NCBI GenBank assembly: GCA_905214155.1
Contig: CAJMLC010000015.1
Coordinates: 1-18,419 of the forward strand
Source of the DNA: an uncultured bacterium
GTDB lineage: Bacteria; Bacillota; Clostridia; Oscillospirales; Oscillospiraceae
Direction: 5' to 3'
DNA length: 18,419 bases
The notes under the pieces: generated by a model
Database searches by the model: none
What the model saw: the letters and a program-made list of their open reading frames with translations, nothing else
Told to the model about the DNA's origin: nothing
Position numbers and translations under genes: made by a program
In this document: positions 14,953 to 18,419 of the stretch, in pieces
How positions within the stretch are numbered: the first letter of the stretch is position 1
Layout of the letters: each line of letters opens with the position of its first letter

Positions 14953-16703
14953 TTTGGTTCCTCCCGCAGCCGCTCCACCAACGCCTCGTCCGGCGTGACC
15001 ATGCCGGTCTGATACCGGTCATAGATCACCATGCCGGGCTTCGCCCCGGCGGGCTTTTTCACAAATTTCACCGGCGTATAGTCCACGGGGACGTTCTGCC
15101 CGCCGCGCGCCTGGGAATAATAGGCCGCAAGCATCATCGCCTCCGTCACCGTCTCGTCGGACGGCTGCTGCCCATTCGTCTCCACGATCACGTGGCTCCC
15201 GTGGATCTTCTGCGCGTGCAGCCAGAGGTCGCCCTTCGCCGCCTGCTTCAGCGTCAGCTGGTCGTTTTGCCGGTTGTTCCGGCCCACCCAAATCACGAAC
15301 CCCTCCGTCGAGCGGAAGCGCATCGGGCGGCTCGCCGGGAGCTTCATCCGCTTCTTCCCCTGCGTGTCCCGGATGTAGCCGCCCTCGGCCAGCTCCTGCC
15401 GGATCTCCGCGATGTCCCGCTCCGATTCCGCGCGGGCCAGCTCGCCGAGCACGCTCTCCAGATATGAAAGCTCCGTCTCGCCCTTTGCGATCTGCTCGGT
15501 CAGGACCTTTTCGGCGGTCTTTGCCTTTTGATAATTTTTATAGTATTTCGCAGCGTTCTGCTGCGGCGAGATGGACGGGTCGAGCGAAATGGTGATCTCC
15601 CGCATCTCCGGGTCGTAGAAATCCACAGCGGTCAGCCGCGGCTGGCCGCGGGAGATGGCGTGGAGATTGGCCGTGATGATATCGCCGAGGCGGCGAAGCT
15701 GTTCGCGGTCGTGCGTCTTGGTCAGCTCCATGCGCTGATTTTCGAGCTTCCGCGCCGTCCGGTTGCGGAGATTCGTCAGGTTTTTGCGCAGCGCCTGCGT
15801 TTTCTGCGCGATGCGCTCCTGCTGGTCGCGCGTTCCGTAAAAGCGGTCGAGCAGACAGGAAAATGTTTCCTCCGTCTCGCGCCCGACGGTCTCGCCGTAC
15901 TGCGTGACCGGGATGCAGGTGAAGTCCCACGGCTTCCCCTCGCGCAGCAGCAGCTGCGGCGTTTTTACGCCGCCCTCCAGCGCGGAAAGCGCATCCGCCA
16001 GCGCGCCCGCCAGCGGGCCGTCAGCGGGCCGGTACGGGGCGTCGAGCGCACCGAAAATCTGCACCGTCACCTCTCTGCACACCAGCGGCGAGATGCCGCC
16101 GAACGTCTCGAGCAGCCATTTGTCGAACGGCTGCCCCTCGTGCCAGCCCGTCAGCAGCGCGGCGGCAGACTCCGGCGTCTGGCCGAAGATCTCCTGCTTA
16201 TCCTGCCGCGGCGGCTGATGGTAATAGAGGCCGGGCAGGACCTGCCGCTCGGCGGACATCTCAAAGTCCACGCGCCGCAGGCAGTCGAGGATGCGCCCCT
16301 CGCCGTCCGTCAGGATGAGGTTCGAGTTGCGGCCCATGATCTCGAGGATCAGGTGCTTCTGCGTGGGGCTGCCCATCTCGTCGGTACAGTCGAACGCGAG
16401 GTCGACGAGCCGCTCCATCCGCGGCTGCGTGATCGCGGCGAGTTTCCCCCCGACGAGGTGCTTGCGCAGCAGCATGCAGAACATCGGCGGCTGCGCCGGG
16501 TTCTCCTGCGGGACATCGGTGAAATGGATGCGCGGCTGATTCGGCGCCGCCGTCAGCAGCAGGCGGCCTCCGCCGCCCGGCCCGCGCAGCGCCAGAATGA
16601 CGGTGTCCCGCGCGGGCTGCTGGACCTTATCCACGCGGCAGCCGAGCGCGCGCGGGCGGAGCTCTTCGGAAAGAGCGGTCAGAAATAAAGCGTCAAATGG
16701 CAT
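14949..16703 (-). CDS. rqcH: RqcH, NFACT-family ribosome quality-control factor
   Basis: 584 residues, near the usual length. By family it binds stalled 50S subunits carrying peptidyl-tRNA and directs C-terminal alanine tailing that marks nascent chains for degradation; older annotations call it fibronectin-binding protein. Start is ATG at 16703 (MPFDALFLTALSEEL), with GGAGG 6 nt upstream. NFACT-N domain from residue 1 (RVDKVQQP, EIMGRNSNLIL at 121-131), a helix-hairpin-helix/coiled-coil middle (about 285-440, with long charged helices), then the NFACT-R domain (about 465-560: GFVIWVGRNNRQND, GDLWLH 491-496, GSHVIV). The Asp-Arg pair reported as important at 97-98 in Bacillus subtilis RqcH reads Glu97-Arg98 here. 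It overlaps mrnC by 11 nt at its start and the next gene by 4 nt at its end. Confidence 0.93.
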   Translation of the reverse strand: MPFDALFLTALSEELRPRALGCRVDKVQQPARDTVILALRGPGGGGRLLLTAAPNQPRIHFTDVPQENPAQPPMFCMLLRKHLVGGKLAAITQPRMERLVDLAFDCTDEMGSPTQKHLILEIMGRNSNLILTDGEGRILDCLRRVDFEMSAERQVLPGLYYHQPPRQDKQEIFGQTPESAAALLTGWHEGQPFDKWLLETFGGISPLVCREVTVQIFGALDAPYRPADGPLAGALADALSALEGGVKTPQLLLREGKPWDFTCIPVTQYGETVGRETEETFSCLLDRFYGTRDQQERIAQKTQALRKNLTNLRNRTARKLENQRMELTKTHDREQLRRLGDIITANLHAISRGQPRLTAVDFYDPEMREITISLDPSISPQQNAAKYYKNYQKAKTAEKVLTEQIAKGETELSYLESVLGELARAESERDIAEIRQELAEGGYIRDTQGKKRMKLPASRPMRFRSTEGFVIWVGRNNRQNDQLTLKQAAKGDLWLHAQKIHGSHVIVETNGQQPSDETVTEAMMLAAYYSQARGGQNVPVDYTPVKFVKKPAGAKPGMVIYDRYQTGMVTPDEALVERLREEPK

Positions 16704-17106
16704 GGGGTTCCTCCATGGTCTGCTCAAACAGTTCGTTGATCCGGGCCGTCTGCCCGGTCAGATAGAGCGCGCCGAACAGGCACTCGAGGCCCGTGGCCTT
16801 GGCATACTGCTCATGCGTCGCGTTTTTCGGGATCTGGCGGACGTGCGCATTGCGCCCCCGCCGGTAGTAGGCCAGCTCCGCCTCGCTCAGCAGCGGCAGC
16901 ATCCGGTCCACGCGCGCCGCCTGGGCTGGGGCGCAGACATAGCTGACCGTCGCCCGGTGCAGATTTTCCACTCTGGCCCGCCCGGACAGACACAGCCAGC
17001 TGCGCACCATCAGCTCAAACACCGCGTCGCCGCAGTGCGCCAGCCCCAGCGCGCTGATCTGATTCACGTCGCGCGTCGTCATCGAAAGCGAAAAATAGTC
17101 CTGCAA
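16693..17106 (-). CDS. mrnC: Mini-ribonuclease III (MrnC-like)
   Basis: 137 residues, the normal size for Mini-III, an RNase III-like enzyme lacking the dsRNA-binding domain that matures 23S rRNA ends in Bacillus. The start is taken as TTG at 17106 (MQDYFSLSMTTRDVNQ): GGAGG lies 9 nt upstream in GGAGGACACGAGCC, whereas the later ATG (residue 9) has no ribosome site. Catalytic motif LGLAHCGDAVFELMVR (Asp27, Glu31) matches the RNase III signature. The second acidic site is Glu108 in ATGLECLFGALYLTG. The basic middle YYRRGRNAH (80-88) also fits the family. First gene of the minus-strand operon, with its own promoter. In many Firmicutes mrnC sits by cysS and rlmB; here it precedes rqcH, overlapping it by 11 nt. 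Confidence 0.92.
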   Translation of the reverse strand: MQDYFSLSMTTRDVNQISALGLAHCGDAVFELMVRSWLCLSGRARVENLHRATVSYVCAPAQAARVDRMLPLLSEAELAYYRRGRNAHVRQIPKNATHEQYAKATGLECLFGALYLTGQTARINELFEQTMEEPHAI

Positions 17107-17141
17107 GGCTCGTGTCCTCCAATTTGAATGATTCTTTTTAT

Positions 17142-17171
17142 AGTATAGCACATCCGGCGTCCTGTTGTCGA
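17142..17171 (-). promoter_or_regulatory. Promoter of the mrnC-rqcH operon
   Basis: On the minus strand: TCGACA (17171-17166), an 18-bp spacer, and TATACT (17147-17142) preceded by TG (TGCTATACT, extended -10). It lies 35 bp upstream of the TTG start. Confidence 0.7.
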
Positions 17172-17201
17172 GCGAATTGGTTACAGGTCATTGCAAAATT
17201 G

Positions 17202-17230
17202 TTGACAAATTCATTACAATCTGTTACAAT
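17202..17230 (+). promoter_or_regulatory. Promoter of the CHAP/SLH protein gene
   Basis: Perfect TTGACA (17202-17207), a 17-bp spacer and TACAAT (17225-17230). The -10 is part of a direct repeat TTACAAT (17214-17220 and 17224-17230; 10-bp period). This promoter is divergent from that of mrnC, with 30 bp between the two -35 boxes. Confidence 0.85.
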
Positions 17231-17261
17231 CATACCATCGTTTTGAGAAGGGACCGTGGGT

Positions 17262-18359
17262 ATGAGACGTATTTGGAGCAGAATTTTCCTCGTAGTACTG
17301 TGTCTGGCGCTGCTGGCCGGGAACGTGTTCGCCGGTGAGACGACGCTGATCCTCCGCTTCCGCCCGATTGAGAGCGGCGTCTGCGCCATCGATTCGATCT
17401 ACGGCGTGTCGGCGAACTATCAGAACGGCGCGACGATCTACTGCTCCGAGCTGATCACCCGCTTCTATCAGACACTCTACGGCGTCGACGTTCTCGTCGG
17501 CGACGGCCCGATCGTCACCGGGGACGACGCGGATACATACTGGTTCGAGCCCACCACCTCCCCCGTCGCGGGCGACGTGGCCTATGCGGCCCCGGCCAAG
17601 CGCGGCAAGGGCTATCCGCACTATGCGCTCGTCAAATATGCGAACGCCAAGGCCGGCACGGTCACGCTGATGGAGCAGAACTGGAGCTGGAACGGCGGCG
17701 CGGCCTATGAGCGCACCATCCCCTACAGCGACGACTGCTACGTCTTCTACAGCCTCCGCTGTGCCACCGGCAAGGCAAAGATGACCGTTCCCGAGGCGGA
17801 CACCGTCTCGCCCTGGGCCAAGTCCGCCGTGCAGCGCGCCGATACCCTCGGCGTGACCAGCGGCCTCGTCGGCGGCTATCGCCGCACGATCACGCGCGGC
17901 GTCCTCGCCCGCCTCTGCGTCAATGCCGCGGAGCTGAACGGCTTCAAGGTCGACCAGACCAATCCCTATGGCGCGGCCTGCGCGCTCGGCGTAATGAACA
18001 CCGATGAGACTGGCGAATTTGCGCCCTGGGCGTCCGTCACCCGCGCCGATGCGGCCATCGCGCTGACGCGGCTGCTCGCCCTCGTGGGCGAAGTCCCCGC
18101 CGTGCGCCAGTCCGTGCTCTTCGCCCTCAGCGACGCCGCGGAGATCCCGTCCGCCGCAAGAAGCAGCGTCGCGGCGATGCTGGCCTCCGGCCTGATGTCG
18201 GCCGACAGCGGCCGCTTCCGCCCCAACGACCCGATCACCACGGAGCAGGTCCTCTCCGTCCTCGTCCAGATCCTGGACGATCCGGCTCCGGTCAACCTCA
18301 GCGCCGCCGGGAGCAACACCGCCGCAGACGCGCGGCAGCCCGCCGGCCGAGCCGCCTGA
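17262..18359 (+). CDS. Secreted CHAP-like domain protein with three degenerate SLH domains
   Basis: 365 residues. The start is ATG at 17262 (MRRIWSRIF), about 8 nt after AGAAGGGA; a GTG at 17256 is too close. Signal peptide to about residue 24 (GNVFA|G). The N-terminal domain (about 30-165) looks like a CHAP/NlpC-P60-type cysteine peptidase or amidase: Cys61 in IYCSELITRFYQ, GDVAYA (104-109), His120 in YPHYALVKYANA, and MEQNWSWNGG (Glu138/Asn140). Three SLH-like repeats follow at about 181-225, 234-276 and 289-337; the third keeps GRFRPNDPITTEQVLSVLVQ, the first two are worn. The tail is Ala-rich. Expected role: cell-wall turnover or remodelling at the SLH-bound surface layer. The catalytic reading is by motif only and activity is not shown. 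A foldback repeat begins 9 nt after the stop. Confidence 0.8.
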   Translation: MRRIWSRIFLVVLCLALLAGNVFAGETTLILRFRPIESGVCAIDSIYGVSANYQNGATIYCSELITRFYQTLYGVDVLVGDGPIVTGDDADTYWFEPTTSPVAGDVAYAAPAKRGKGYPHYALVKYANAKAGTVTLMEQNWSWNGGAAYERTIPYSDDCYVFYSLRCATGKAKMTVPEADTVSPWAKSAVQRADTLGVTSGLVGGYRRTITRGVLARLCVNAAELNGFKVDQTNPYGAACALGVMNTDETGEFAPWASVTRADAAIALTRLLALVGEVPAVRQSVLFALSDAAEIPSAARSSVAAMLASGLMSADSGRFRPNDPITTEQVLSVLVQILDDPAPVNLSAAGSNTAADARQPAGRAA

Positions 18360-18368
18360 GCCTGTTCT

Positions 18369-18419
18369 TAGGGTGTATCTGAAAACTCCCGACGCACCCG
18401 GACAGCGGGCCTTTTCACG
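18369..18419. repeat. Second copy of the foldback element, cut by the window end
   Basis: TAGGGTGTATCTGAAAACT (18369-18387) is the exact reverse complement of the right end of the element at 1329-1492 and matches its left end at 17 of 19. The following bases, including AGCGGGCCTTTTCACG, align with AGCGGCGGGCCTTTTCGCG of the first copy. The other end is outside the window. Confidence 0.85.

Noticed and set aside
15528..16688. 386-codon plus-strand frame opposite rqcH
   Set aside because: Shadow of rqcH; Arg/Leu/Ala-rich product without domains, and no ribosome site suited to it.

Overview
The window reads as a chromosomal segment of a GC-rich, Gram-positive, anaerobe-type Clostridia, most likely an Oscillospiraceae-like gut bacterium. 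This placement is inference. It rests on strong AGGAGG-type ribosome sites, sigma-A promoters, lipoprotein and SLH surface proteins, a rubrerythrin-like protein, RqcH and Mini-III, and near-absence of TTA/CTA/TCA codons. No tRNA, rRNA, CRISPR array, phage gene or transposase gene is visible.

Layout. (1) 1-1531: 3' part of asnS, then a 164-bp foldback repeat (1329-1492) lying between the stop codon and the Rho-independent terminator. (2) 1734-6893: a complete five-gene LIV-type branched-chain amino acid ABC operon (binding lipoprotein, two permeases, two ATPases) with a good promoter, a leader hairpin, two strong hairpins between the binding-protein and permease genes, and a terminator. (3) 6894-7560: no gene. 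It holds an array of palindromic extragenic repeats, then an AT-rich regulatory region. (4) 7576-13290: a 1904-residue secreted surface protein (TTG start) with a fibro-slime domain, Cna-B/SpaA-like modules, two pilin isopeptide-type domains, DUF7601-like repeats and three C-terminal SLH domains, followed by a terminator. (5) 13516-17106, minus strand: mrnC, rqcH, a small Zn-finger-like protein and a 36-codon ORF appear to form one overlapping operon. A terminator-like hairpin, a 106-residue protein with 23 cysteines, and a cysteine-rich rubrerythrin-like protein follow. (6) 17202-18359, plus strand and divergent from mrnC: a CHAP-like/SLH cell-wall protein. A second copy of the foldback repeat begins 9 nt after its stop and runs off the window.

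How the parts relate. The liv operon supplies amino acid uptake. The two SLH proteins are expected to sit non-covalently on the secondary cell-wall polymer. The minus-strand block combines RNA processing (Mini-III), ribosome-associated quality control (RqcH) and a series of cysteine-rich small proteins whose expression looks conditional: one Shine-Dalgarno is buried in a perfect stem, and one start codon lies directly behind a terminator-like hairpin. The less-described material is this small-protein block, the foldback element found twice just after stop codons, and the SLH-anchored isopeptide-type adhesin.
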